A DNA stretch of 64,000 bases from Myxococcaceae bacterium (GTDB taxonomy: Bacteria > Myxococcota > Myxococcia > Myxococcales > Myxococcaceae), in the NCBI GenBank assembly GCA_019694595.1, contig JAIBBQ010000008.1, positions 1 to 64,000 of the forward strand, read 5' to 3'. This document shows, piece after piece, positions 1 to 8,101 of the stretch. Positions within the stretch are counted from its first letter, which is position 1. Each line of letters starts with the position of its first letter. Position numbers and translations under genes: made by a program. Below the pieces are notes generated by a model that worked only from the letters and a program-made list of their open reading frames with translations, did no database searches and was not told the origin of the DNA.

Positions 1-123
1 GCCCGCCGAGCCGCCGCCCGCCGAGCCACCGCCCGCCGAGCCGCTGCCTCCTCCGCCCCCGCTGCCATCAACTCCGCTGCAGGCCATGAGGAAGATGATC
101 GGGAGCAGGGTGAGTCGCGTCAT
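1..123 (-). CDS. Partial Gly/Ser-linker lipoprotein (N-terminus only)
   Basis: The minus strand from an ATG at 123-121 reads in frame to the window edge, giving 41 residues. It begins MTRLTLLPIIFLMACSG: a short positive n-region, a hydrophobic core and a lipobox (LMAC) with the lipidated Cys at residue 15. It is followed by an almost pure Gly/Ser/Ala linker built from a repeated GGGSAG unit. The same design occurs in the lipoprotein at 36601-37017, and such linkers are common after the lipid anchor in myxobacterial surface lipoproteins. The functional domain lies outside the window, so no role can be assigned. The reading frame and signal are clear. Confidence 0.75.
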   Translation of the reverse strand, partial: MTRLTLLPIIFLMACSGVDGSGGGGGSGSAGGGSAGGGSAG

Positions 124-373
124 GCCGGCACGCAGAGCAAGGCGCAGGCCGCGGCCAACGACGTGAGGTCCCTCGAGTCACGTACTGCGCGCGCTTCGAG
201 TGGAGCGTGGAGGCGTATCCACCTGTCCTGCCGCGGCGGACGCCGCGAAGAACAATGCGACGATTTTCCTCGAGAACTGTCTGGCGGGCCTTCCACTCGC
301 GAAGCCTCCGCGCCCACCAGGTCACCGCGGACGTTTCAGGTCTTGCACGTGCTCACCAACGGCAAGGGCCAGC
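124..373. other. Intergenic region, no gene seen
   Basis: This 250-base stretch lies between the start of the edge lipoprotein and the end of the 374-1006 gene, both on the minus strand. Open frames here have poor codon bias and no recognisable start or domain. It presumably holds the promoter of the edge lipoprotein, but I could not identify -35/-10 boxes with confidence. Confidence 0.4.
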
Positions 374-1006
374 TCACCCGCCGTCGCGACGCTCACCCGA
401 CGTCGAGAGCACCCACAGCGCCAGCAGCTCCGGTGCGCTCGCCAGCGCTCCGTCCTGGATGGTCTGCGCGAGCGACATGGCGATGACCGAGGCGATGGCG
501 GGGGACGCGGCGAGGCCACGGGCCACGTCGCGGGCGCCGTCGCCGAGCGGGTTGAAGGGCCGGTCGCGCTCGGGCGCGGTCGAGAACCACCCGGGGCCCG
601 GGCCAGTCGCGCGGCGGCGCGTCTTGAGCGGGGTGGTGCGCGCCAGGAAGGTGAGGTCCTTCAAGTCCTCGCTCAGCCGGCCCTCGAGCAGCACGCCGTC
701 GAACTCGAGGTCGCCCAGGGTGAAGGTGGCGGCGGTGATGCGCAGGCGCTGGGCCCGCTCGCGCACCGGGGCGTCGCTCGCCGCCAGCGGGCTCAGCTCG
801 AAGCGCAGCGTCCCCTGTGCGAGCTCGCCGTGCTTGAAGCGGCACACCTTGGGCAAGGTCAGTTCGACCGGGAGCGTCTCCTTCAGCCGGAGCCCTTCAC
901 AGTGCCTGAAGCGCTCCTCGAGGCTCGCCACCAGCAGCTGCTGCGCGGAAGGCGGAGGTTTCCCCGCGTCCGGCGTCGCTGCCAGCGCGAGCAGCACGAG
1001 CCACAT
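374..1006 (-). CDS. Secreted hypothetical protein
   Basis: 210 residues that I do not recognise. The N-terminus (MWLVLLALAATPDAG) looks like a short Sec signal peptide with cleavage near residues 9-12, so a periplasmic or outer-membrane location is likely. Two Cys (in HCEGLR and KVCRF) could form a disulfide. The middle reads like a beta-rich domain (elements such as LRFELSPL and LEFDGVLLEG). The start lies 3 bases after the stop of the upstream nucleoside phosphorylase gene, so the two are probably cotranscribed. No functional link to nucleoside salvage is evident. Confidence 0.65.
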   Translation of the reverse strand: MWLVLLALAATPDAGKPPPSAQQLLVASLEERFRHCEGLRLKETLPVELTLPKVCRFKHGELAQGTLRFELSPLAASDAPVRERAQRLRITAATFTLGDLEFDGVLLEGRLSEDLKDLTFLARTTPLKTRRRATGPGPGWFSTAPERDRPFNPLGDGARDVARGLAASPAIASVIAMSLAQTIQDGALASAPELLALWVLSTSGERRDGG

Positions 1007-1009
1007 CGC

Positions 1010-2311
1010 TCAGCCCTCGAGCCGCTCGACCACCAGCGGGCGCGCCTTCGGCGCCGCGGGGCCCAGGCGGTAGGCCTGCTGCACCCGCGCCACCACGTCC
1101 TTCAGGTCGCCGCGGTGGTGCACCGTCACCAGGCTCTCGCCCTTCTTCACCGGGTCGCCCACCTTCTTCTCGAGCGTGAAGCCCACCGCGAAGTCGATGG
1201 CGTCTTCCTTCTTCGCGCGGCCCGCGCCGAGCGCCATCGCCGCCAGGCCGATGCCCTCGGTGTCGATGCCGGTGACGAAGCCGTCGGCCTGGGCAGGCAC
1301 CGAGGCGCGCTGGGGCGCGGTGGGCAGCCGCGAGAGGTCGGTGATGGCTTTCGGGTCGCCCCCCTGCGCCGCCACCAGCTCGCACAGCTTCTTCTCCGCG
1401 CTGCCGTCCGCCATCACCTTGGCCAGCCGCTCGCGCGCGTGCTTCACGTCCTTCGCTTCCTTCGCCAGCACCAGCATCTCGGCGGTGAGCGCGAGCGTCA
1501 CCTCGGTGTAGTCGGCGGGCGCGCGGCCCCGGAGCATCTCCACCGCCTCGACCACCTCGAGCGCGTTGCCCACCGCGCGGCCGAGCGGCTGGTCCATGTC
1601 GGTGAGCAGCGCCACGACCTTCTTCCCCAGGCCCTGGCCGATGGCGATCATCGTGCGCGCGAGCTCGCGCGCCTGGTCCTGGCTCTTCATGAACGCGCCC
1701 GAGCCCACCTTCACGTCGAGCACCAGCGCGTCGATGCCTTCCGCCATCTTCTTGCTCATGATGGACGAGGCGATGAGCGGCAGGCAGTCGACCGTCGCGG
1801 TGACGTCGCGCAGCGCGTAGAGCTTCTTGTCCGCCGGGGCGAGCGTCGCGGTCTGGCCGATGAGGCAGGCGCCCACGTCCTTCACCAGCCGCCGGTAGTC
1901 GCTCACCGGCAGGTCGACCTTGAAGCCGGGAATCGACTCCAGCTTGTCGAGCGTGCCGCCGGTGTGGCCCAGGCCGCGGCCGGAGATCATCGGCACCTTC
2001 ACCCCGCACGCCGCCGCCAGGGGCGCCAGCGACAGCGAGACCTTGTCGCCCACGCCGCCGGTGGAGTGCTTGTCGACCTTCACCCCCGGCACGTCCGACA
2101 GGTCGAGCACCTCGCCGGAATGCAGCATCGCGAGCGCCCACGCCTGCAGCTCGGGGGTGGTGAGCCCCTTGAAGTAGATGGCCATGCACATCGCCGCCAT
2201 CTGGTAGTCGGGGACGTCGCCGCGCGTGTAGGCGGCCATGAACGCCTGGATGTCGCTGGCCGCGAGCGGGTGCCCGTCTCGCTTGGCCTTGATCAGCTCG
2301 TAGGGACGCAT
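1010..2311 (-). CDS. deoA: Pyrimidine-nucleoside (thymidine) phosphorylase
   Basis: Reversible phosphorolysis of thymidine/uridine to the base and (deoxy)ribose-1-phosphate, a cytosolic salvage step. The family signature SGRGLGHTGGTLDKLE and the phosphate-binding segment DKHSTGGVGDKVSL are both present, and the C-terminal alpha/beta domain includes GHTGG-distal Lys-rich segments. I chose the ATG at 2311 (MRPYELIKAKRDG), which matches the usual family N-terminus and gives 433 residues, the normal length for bacterial enzymes. A longer frame reaches 2488 but would run through the divergent gene. No Shine-Dalgarno is seen before this ATG. Only 28 bases separate it from the divergent SDR gene. 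The 210-residue secreted protein follows 3 bases downstream. A nucleoside importer (54002-58644) elsewhere in the window could feed this enzyme. Confidence 0.95.
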   Translation of the reverse strand: MRPYELIKAKRDGHPLAASDIQAFMAAYTRGDVPDYQMAAMCMAIYFKGLTTPELQAWALAMLHSGEVLDLSDVPGVKVDKHSTGGVGDKVSLSLAPLAAACGVKVPMISGRGLGHTGGTLDKLESIPGFKVDLPVSDYRRLVKDVGACLIGQTATLAPADKKLYALRDVTATVDCLPLIASSIMSKKMAEGIDALVLDVKVGSGAFMKSQDQARELARTMIAIGQGLGKKVVALLTDMDQPLGRAVGNALEVVEAVEMLRGRAPADYTEVTLALTAEMLVLAKEAKDVKHARERLAKVMADGSAEKKLCELVAAQGGDPKAITDLSRLPTAPQRASVPAQADGFVTGIDTEGIGLAAMALGAGRAKKEDAIDFAVGFTLEKKVGDPVKKGESLVTVHHRGDLKDVVARVQQAYRLGPAAPKARPLVVERLEG

Positions 2312-2339
2312 TCGATTTGACGGTAGTGTGTGGCCTTCG

Positions 2340-3074
2340 ATGGCACCAGAGAAGAAGCCGCCGCGGGTGGTGGTGGTCGGGGGGAGCGAAGGGCTGGGGG
2401 GCGCCATCGCGCTCCTCTTCGCGCGGCTCGACTTCGAGGTGGTCCTCGCCGGGAAGGACGACAAGCGGCTCCACGCCACCGCGCGCAAGCTGGGGCGGGC
2501 CGCCAGCGCCTACCCGGTCGACGTCGGTTCCCGGGAAGAGCTCAAGCGCTTCTTCGACCGCGTGGGCGACATCGAGCACCTGGTGCTCGCCTTCAGCGGC
2601 AACCAGGGCGCCGGCGCCTTCGTCACCCTGTCGCTGGAGCGGCTGCGCGAAGGCTTCGAGTCCAAGGTGTGGCCGCACCTGCAGGTCGCCCAGCTCGCGC
2701 TCCAGGCGCTGCAGCCCAGGGCCTCGCTCACCTTCGTCACCTCCGCCACCGCGTCGAGCTCGCTGCCGGGCACCACCGGCATGGCGGCCATCAACGGCGC
2801 GCTGGAGGCGCTGGTGAAGCCGCTCGCCGTCGAGGTGGCGCCGGTGCGGGTCAACGCGGTGTCGCCGGGCGTGGTGGACAGCCCGCAGTTCGCCCGCATG
2901 AGCGCCGAGGCGAAGGACGCCTTCTTCGCCCAGATGACGCGCATGCTGCCGGCCCGCCGCATCGGCCGGGTCGACGAGATCGCCGAGGCCGTCTACTTCG
3001 TCGCCACCAACGGCTTCATGACCGGGGAAGTCGTCCGCGTCGACGGCGGCGGCCACCTCGGCCGGCCGCGCTGA
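2340..3074 (+). CDS. SDR-family oxidoreductase lacking the YxxxK motif
   Basis: 244-residue short-chain dehydrogenase/reductase fold. It has an N-terminal nucleotide-binding glycine motif (VVVGGSEGLGGA), an LAFSGNQG segment at the NNAG position, and a C-terminal substrate loop ending in VRVDGGGHLG, typical of classical SDRs. Counting back from LAVEV, the catalytic Tyr and Lys positions are Met and Asn (GMAAINGALEAL), so the canonical YxxxK pair is absent. Catalysis may be altered or lost. The ATG at 2340 is preferred over a GTG at 2328 because it starts just before the Rossmann strand. Neither has a clear ribosome-binding site. Substrate unknown. malQ follows 54 bases downstream on the same strand. 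Confidence 0.85.
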   Translation: MAPEKKPPRVVVVGGSEGLGGAIALLFARLDFEVVLAGKDDKRLHATARKLGRAASAYPVDVGSREELKRFFDRVGDIEHLVLAFSGNQGAGAFVTLSLERLREGFESKVWPHLQVAQLALQALQPRASLTFVTSATASSSLPGTTGMAAINGALEALVKPLAVEVAPVRVNAVSPGVVDSPQFARMSAEAKDAFFAQMTRMLPARRIGRVDEIAEAVYFVATNGFMTGEVVRVDGGGHLGRPR

Positions 3075-3128
3075 GCGCCACGAAGTCGTTGCTCCATTGC
3101 GCCGCCCTTCTGAGGTAGACGCCCTGTC

Positions 3129-4658
3129 ATGAATTCGCTGGGCCGCTACTCGGGCGTGCTGCTGCCGCTCTTCTCTCTCCGCAGCGAGCGCGACGTCGGC
3201 GTGGGCGACTTCGGCGCGGTGCCGGCGCTGCTCGACTACCTCAAGGCCGCCGGCCAGAAGATGCTGATGGTGCTGCCGCTGCTCCCCACCGCGCCCGGGG
3301 ACTCGAGCCCGTACTCCACCCGCAGCGCCTTCGGCCTCTCCACGCTCTTCCTCGACCTCTCGGCGCTGCTCGACGAGGCCGGCGACCGCTTCACCAGCGA
3401 CGAGGCCGAGAAGGTGAAGGCCGCGCGCGCCTCGGCCACCGTCCGCTACGACCTCGTCTTCGCGGTGAAGGCCACGGTCACCGAGCGCTGCTTCAAGCAC
3501 TTCGAAGCGAAGTCCACCGGCGCGGCCGCGTTCGAGGCCTTCTGCGCCGCGGAGCGCGAGTGGCTCGACGAGTGGGCGCTCTACGCGGTGCTGAGCGAGG
3601 TGCACGGCCGCAAGGCGTGGTGGGACTGGCCCCAGCCGCTCGCCCAGCGCGAGGAGAAGGCCATCGCCCAGGCGAAGGCGACGCACGCGCGCACGGTCCG
3701 CTTCCAGCAGTGGCTGCAGTGGAAGGCCGCCACCCAGTGGCAGGCGGTGCGGGCGCAGGCGAAGGCCAAGGGCGTGTGGCTGTGTGGCGACGAGCCCTTC
3801 ATCATCGCCAGCGACTCCGCCGACGGCTGGTGCTTCCCCCACCTGCTGCGCCGCGACGCGCGCCTCGGCGTGCCACCCGACGACTTCTCCGCCGACGGGC
3901 AGGACTGGGGCCTGCCGTGGTTCGACTTCGACGCCATGGCGAAGGACGGGTGCGCCTGGCTCAAGCGCCGCGCCCGCCACGCCGCGGCGACCTACGACGT
4001 GCGCCGGGTGGACCACGCCATCGGCTACTTCCGCCAGTACCTGCGCGACGAGAAGACGCCCAAGGGCCGCTTCATTCCCGCCGACGAGGCGGCGCAGCGC
4101 ACGCTCGGCGAGCAGAACTTCAAGTTGCTGTCCGAAGGCGCGCACATCCTCGCCGAGGACCTGGGCGTGATTCCGCCGTTCGCCAAGGAGACGCTCGCCC
4201 GGCTGCAGCTGCCTGGGTACAAGGTGATGCGCTGGGCGCGCGAGCACGGCGTCTACGAGTCGCCCACCGGCTACCCGAAGGTCTCGCTCGCCACCACCGG
4301 CACCCACGACACCGAGCCGCTCAAGACGTGGTGGCAGACCGCGGCGCCGTGGGAGCGCGAGGCGATGGTGAAGGCCTACGCGCAGCTCGAGAAGTTCCGC
4401 GCCAGCCCGCCGGCACAGTTCACGCCCGAGGTGCAGGAAGCGCTCCTGCGCGCGGCGCTCGAGTCTTCCAGCGACGTCTGCGTGCTGCCCTGGCAGGACG
4501 TGTTCGGCGAGGAAGAGCGGGTGAACCTCCCCGCCTCGGTCGGCGAGCACAACTGGAGCTACCGCATGCGGCCCCAGGTGGAGTCGCTGCTGTCGGACGC
4601 CGGGACCAAGGCCACCGCCGAGTGGCTCCAGCGCCTGACCGCCGCGGCGCAGCGCTAG
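3129..4658 (+). CDS. malQ: 4-alpha-glucanotransferase (GH77, amylomaltase)
   Basis: Transfers alpha-1,4-glucan segments between glucans or to glucose; cytosolic enzyme of maltodextrin/glycogen metabolism. 509 residues, close to the ~500 usual for bacterial GH77. N-terminal GVLLPLFSLRS and DSSPYSTRSAFGL are family hallmarks. Catalytic positions can be placed: nucleophile Asp295 in RVDHAIGYFR, acid/base Glu343 in ILAEDLGV, and the third carboxylate Asp394 in TGTHDTEPL, close to the amylomaltase numbering D293/E340/D395. The gene ends in a 4-base convergent overlap with the SDR gene on the opposite strand. No other glycogen genes are nearby. Confidence 0.95.
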   Translation: MNSLGRYSGVLLPLFSLRSERDVGVGDFGAVPALLDYLKAAGQKMLMVLPLLPTAPGDSSPYSTRSAFGLSTLFLDLSALLDEAGDRFTSDEAEKVKAARASATVRYDLVFAVKATVTERCFKHFEAKSTGAAAFEAFCAAEREWLDEWALYAVLSEVHGRKAWWDWPQPLAQREEKAIAQAKATHARTVRFQQWLQWKAATQWQAVRAQAKAKGVWLCGDEPFIIASDSADGWCFPHLLRRDARLGVPPDDFSADGQDWGLPWFDFDAMAKDGCAWLKRRARHAAATYDVRRVDHAIGYFRQYLRDEKTPKGRFIPADEAAQRTLGEQNFKLLSEGAHILAEDLGVIPPFAKETLARLQLPGYKVMRWAREHGVYESPTGYPKVSLATTGTHDTEPLKTWWQTAAPWEREAMVKAYAQLEKFRASPPAQFTPEVQEALLRAALESSSDVCVLPWQDVFGEEERVNLPASVGEHNWSYRMRPQVESLLSDAGTKATAEWLQRLTAAAQR

Positions 4659-5473
4659 ACGCCGGTCAGTTCCTTCGCCGCCGCGCAGACCTTGGCGCTC
4701 ACCGCGAGGTCGAGTTGCAGCGGCGTCACCTGGTCGACCTTGCCCGGCTTCGGCCAGTACGCGCCGGACCGCCAGCCGCCGGTGGTGGACAGCGCCACCG
4801 CGTTGGCCGCCGACTTCTCCACCGAGATGGTGACCAGCGGCCCCAGCACGGTGAAGACGCCGCGCATGAAGGCCGGCATCTCCCGCATGATGTCCGTCTT
4901 CACCAGGCCGACGTTGGTGAGCCCGAAGAGCACCTTGGGGTGCTCCTTCGCCCACTGCATCACGTAGTGGTGGTTGGAGATCTGGATGCCCGACAGGTCC
5001 CCCATGCCCTTGAAGGGCGAGAGCTTCGGGTAGCGCGAGAAGTCGATGGCCGCATCCAGCGGCACTTGCGCGACGAGGATGACCACCGTCGGTGCGCTGG
5101 AGCGCTCCAGCGCCGGGAAGAGCCGCTGCGTCAGGTGGTAGCGGCTCAGCGCGTTCACCGCGAAGACCGGGTGCAGCCCGTCGGCGGTGCGCTCCTCGCG
5201 GGTCATCAGCACGCCCGCGCCCAGAACCAGCCCGTCGATGGTCGGGTACTGCGCGAGGAGCTGCTCGGCCGCCGCCTTCACCCCCGCGTGCGTGGACAGG
5301 TCGGAGGCGAGGAAGACGGCCTTCCCCGGCCCGGCGCTCATCGACGCCACCGCCGCCTGGCCCTTCGCCGCGTCGCGGCCCAGCAGCACCACCTGGTGCC
5401 CCTGCGCGACGAGCTGCCGCCCGGCCTCGAGCCCGATGCCGCTGTTGCCGCCGCTGATGACGATGGTGCGCAT
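4655..5473 (-). CDS. SDR-family protein, retinol-dehydrogenase-like, atypical active site
   Basis: 272 residues. The N-terminus (MRTIVISGGNSGIGLEAGRQL) carries a clear TGxxxGIG-type cofactor loop, with an LVLGAGVLM segment at the NNAG position. In the active-site helix, alignment on the Asn of the family LANV motif places Leu and Gln where Tyr and Lys should be (LSGIQISNHH), so YxxxK appears to be missing. It may bind NAD(P) without typical SDR chemistry. A G-rich Shine-Dalgarno (GGGGGGA) sits just upstream of the ATG. The start is 9 bases after the stop of the KefC-like gene, so it is the third gene of that operon. Its stop overlaps the malQ stop. Confidence 0.85.
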   Translation of the reverse strand: MRTIVISGGNSGIGLEAGRQLVAQGHQVVLLGRDAAKGQAAVASMSAGPGKAVFLASDLSTHAGVKAAAEQLLAQYPTIDGLVLGAGVLMTREERTADGLHPVFAVNALSRYHLTQRLFPALERSSAPTVVILVAQVPLDAAIDFSRYPKLSPFKGMGDLSGIQISNHHYVMQWAKEHPKVLFGLTNVGLVKTDIMREMPAFMRGVFTVLGPLVTISVEKSAANAVALSTTGGWRSGAYWPKPGKVDQVTPLQLDLAVSAKVCAAAKELTGV

Positions 5474-5482
5474 GTGTCCCCC

Positions 5483-7408
5483 CTACGTGGTCGACGTCGT
5501 GGTGCTGCTCTCGGAGGCCTTGGCCGCCTGCGCCTGCACCGCCGCGAAGCGCGCGTTGGCCTCGTTGCGCAAGGACTCGTTGTCCCAGCCCTTGTCCGGC
5601 TGGCCGGTGGTGCCCTGGAGTTCCTCGCGCATCGTCTTCTCGAAGTTCTCCATCGCCTTGCGGGCCTCGGCGAAGAAGGCGTTGCGGTCGGGGCCGCCGA
5701 CGAACTTCATCATGTCGAGCAGCGCCTTCTCGTCGTGCGCGCGCCAGCGGTTGGCGATGCGGTGCGCGGTGTGCGCGCGGACGCCCAGGTTCCGCAGCGC
5801 GTGCTCCGACAGCTCGAGCGAGCTGCCCATCGTCTCGCGGATGATGTCGCGGATGCCCAGCGTCCACAGGCGGATGTAGTGCTGCCGGTTGCGCGCCCGC
5901 GCGAGGATGGGGAGCTTCGGGAAGTGCCGGCGCACCAGCTCCGCCACCTCCATCGACTTGTCCGGCTCGTCGATGCAGAGCACGAAGAGCTTCGCCTTCT
6001 CGCAGCCCGCGGACACCAGCAGGTCGAGCCGGCTCGCGTCGCCGTAGTAGACCTTCTGGCCGAGGCGGCGCAGCAGGTCGACCATCTCCGGGTCCAGGTC
6101 GAGCACCGTCACCCCGAAGCCGCTCATGCGCAGCATGCGGGCCACCACCTGGCCCACCCGGCCGAAGCCCGCCACCACCACCTGGGCGTCGTCGTGCGCC
6201 ACCGCGTCGTGCTCCCGCTTCGCCGCGCCCGCCGTCACCCGCGGGAGGATGACGCGCTCCAGCAGCACGAAGAGCGCCGGCGTCACCAGCATCGAGAGCG
6301 CCACCACCGCCACCAGGGGCTTGGCCACCTCGTCGCCGAAGACGGCGCTCGCCTGCCCGAAGCTGATGAGCACGAAGGCGAACTCGCCCACCTGCGAGAG
6401 GCCCACCGACACCAGCCAGCGCGCCGGGCGGTCGAGCTTGAAGATGCGGCTGAAGCCCAGCATCGAGACGGCCTTGAGCGCGATGACGCCCACCAGGAGC
6501 CCCGCGATGCGCAGCGGCGCCTCGGCGATGAGGTGGAAGTCGATCTCCGCGCCCACCGAGATGAAGAAGAGGCCGAGCAGGAGCCCCTTGAACGGCTCGA
6601 TGTCCGACTCCAGCTCGTGGCGGTACTCGCTCTCCGCGAGCACCACCCCGGCGAGGAAGGTGCCCAGCGCCGGCGAGAGCCCGACCTGCTGCATCAGCCA
6701 GGCGATGGAGACGACCAGGAAGAGCGCGAAGGCGGTGAAGACCTCGCGCAGCCGCGTGCCCGCGAGGAAGCGGAAGAGCGGCCGCACCACCGTGCGCCCC
6801 GCGACCACGATGAGCCCCACCGCCCCGAGGATGAGCAGGCCCTGCAGCCAGCCCGGCCGCGCGCCCTGCGCCGGCGCGCCCACCACCGCCGCGCCCGCCG
6901 CCAGCAGCGGGAAGACGGCGAGAATCGGAATCACCGAGAGGTCCTGGAACAGCAGCACCGAGAACGACGCCTGCCCGCCTTCGGTCTTGAGCAACCCCTT
7001 CTCGCCCAGGCTCTGCAGCACGATGGCGGTGGAGCTCATCGCCAGCACCATTCCCACCGCGAGCGCCACCTGCCAGCTGAAGCCCAGCGCGAGCCCCGCG
7101 CCCGTCACCAGCGCCGCGGTGCCCGCCACCTGCATGCCGCCGAGGCCGAAGATGGGCCGGCGCAGCTGCCACACCGTCGACGGCTTGAGCTCCAGGCCGA
7201 CGAGGAAGAGCATCATCACCACGCCGAACTCGGCGAAGTGCATCACGTGGCCCGCGTTGCCCACGAGGCCCAGCACGTCGGGGCCGATGATGACGCCCGC
7301 GAGCAGGTAGCCCAGCACGCTGCCCAGGCCGAGCCGCTTGGCGACCGGCACGCAGAGCACCGCGGCCGCCAGGTAGATGAGCGCCTGGAAGAGGATGGAG
7401 TCGCTCAT
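5483..7408 (-). CDS. kefC: KefC-like monovalent cation:H+ antiporter (CPA2)
   Basis: 641-residue inner-membrane K+/H+ antiporter. The N-terminal ~390 residues form the hydrophobic CPA2 transport domain: LGYLLAGVIIGPDVLG at the start, then MMLFLVGLELKP and LGTFLAGVVLAESEYRHE. It is followed by an RCK/TrkA-N Rossmann domain (VVVAGFGRVGQVVARML, then YYGDASRLDLL). The C-terminal tail is short and Thr-rich. The ATG at 7408 begins MSDSILFQALIYLAAAVLC and overlaps the stop of the upstream reductase gene as ATGA. In E. coli, KefF is the activating partner of KefC, and the same gene order and overlap are seen here. This supports a role in protection against electrophiles by K+ efflux and cytoplasmic acidification. 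Confidence 0.93.
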   Translation of the reverse strand: MSDSILFQALIYLAAAVLCVPVAKRLGLGSVLGYLLAGVIIGPDVLGLVGNAGHVMHFAEFGVVMMLFLVGLELKPSTVWQLRRPIFGLGGMQVAGTAALVTGAGLALGFSWQVALAVGMVLAMSSTAIVLQSLGEKGLLKTEGGQASFSVLLFQDLSVIPILAVFPLLAAGAAVVGAPAQGARPGWLQGLLILGAVGLIVVAGRTVVRPLFRFLAGTRLREVFTAFALFLVVSIAWLMQQVGLSPALGTFLAGVVLAESEYRHELESDIEPFKGLLLGLFFISVGAEIDFHLIAEAPLRIAGLLVGVIALKAVSMLGFSRIFKLDRPARWLVSVGLSQVGEFAFVLISFGQASAVFGDEVAKPLVAVVALSMLVTPALFVLLERVILPRVTAGAAKREHDAVAHDDAQVVVAGFGRVGQVVARMLRMSGFGVTVLDLDPEMVDLLRRLGQKVYYGDASRLDLLVSAGCEKAKLFVLCIDEPDKSMEVAELVRRHFPKLPILARARNRQHYIRLWTLGIRDIIRETMGSSLELSEHALRNLGVRAHTAHRIANRWRAHDEKALLDMMKFVGGPDRNAFFAEARKAMENFEKTMREELQGTTGQPDKGWDNESLRNEANARFAAVQAQAAKASESSTTTSTT

Positions 7409-8028
7409 GCGTTCCCCGCGGGCTGCGGCGTGAAGGCGCCGTCGTTGAGGCGCTGCGCCGCCATCGCCTGGTTCAGGTCCAGCGTGCCGTCGCGCAGCGA
7501 GGCGAGCAGCGCGGCGTAGGCGCGCACGTGGGGCTTGATGTCCTCGTCGGTCTCCACGCGCATCGCCGCGTGCACCACGAAGGGCGCCAGGTACTTCATC
7601 TGGCAGAGGTGGAAGGTCTGGTCGAAGGGCGCCAGCAGCTGGCGCATGGTGAAGCGGTTGAAGCCGTCGGGCCGGTACGCGAAGTCGGGGCCGCCGGTGC
7701 TGATGACGTTGAGCGCGAGCTTTCCCGCGAGCGCCTTGCCGTGCTGGCCGTAGGCCCAGCCGTGCTCCAGCACCAGGTCGAGCCACTCCTTGATGATGGC
7801 CGGCGCCGAGTACCAGTAGAACGGATGCTGCAGCACCACCACGTCGTGCTCGAGCAGCAGCGCTTGCTCGCGCTTCACGTCGATGTTCATCGACGGGTAC
7901 GCCTCGTAGAGGTCGTGCACGGTGACGCCGGGCAGGTCCTTCACCGCGTCGGCCAGGCGCCGGTTGACGCGGGAGCGCTCGAGCACCGGGTGCGCGAGGA
8001 GGATCAGGATTCGTCGGGGGTCGGCCAC
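7405..8028 (-). CDS. kefF: KefF-like NAD(P)H:quinone reductase (flavodoxin fold)
   Basis: 207-residue flavodoxin-like oxidoreductase of the NQO1/MdaB/KefF family. It begins with the FMN/FAD-loop segment ILILLAHPVLERSRVNRRL and contains the family motifs HPFYWYSAPAIIKEWLDLVL, the WAYG segment, and STGGPDFAYRPDG. I chose the GTG at 8028 (VADPRRILILLAHP) because upstream sequence in this frame has no family similarity. The stop overlaps the start of the KefC-like antiporter by 4 bases, so the pair is translationally coupled. In enterobacteria such proteins bind the antiporter as an ancillary activator and reduce quinones. The same activation is inferred here. Confidence 0.9.
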   Translation of the reverse strand: MADPRRILILLAHPVLERSRVNRRLADAVKDLPGVTVHDLYEAYPSMNIDVKREQALLLEHDVVVLQHPFYWYSAPAIIKEWLDLVLEHGWAYGQHGKALAGKLALNVISTGGPDFAYRPDGFNRFTMRQLLAPFDQTFHLCQMKYLAPFVVHAAMRVETDEDIKPHVRAYAALLASLRDGTLDLNQAMAAQRLNDGAFTPQPAGNA

Positions 8029-8062
8029 GGCCCCGGTGCATAGCGTCGCGCGCCCGCGCGCG

Positions 8063-8076
8063 CACCTGCCCAGGTG
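8063..8076. promoter_or_regulatory. 14-bp perfect palindrome upstream of kefF-kefC
   Basis: CACCTGCCCAGGTG reads as 6-base inverted arms around CC. It lies 35 bases upstream of the reductase start and 26 bases past the dioxygenase stop. It could be an operator for the kefF-kefC operon or part of a terminator hairpin; no T-tract follows. Function inferred only from position and symmetry. Confidence 0.3.
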
Positions 8077-8101
8077 GCGAGGTCGCCCGGGGAAGCCTGC
8101 G

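Noticed and set aside
897-7172. A very long minus-strand open frame (over 2,000 codons)
   Set aside because: It runs across deoA, malQ and the antiporter genes in another frame, with Arg/Ala/Gly-rich composition typical of an antisense or shifted frame in GC-rich DNA.
3560-7519. A 1,319-codon plus-strand open frame
   Set aside because: Shadow of malQ and of the minus-strand kefC genes; low-complexity His/Arg-rich translation without domains.
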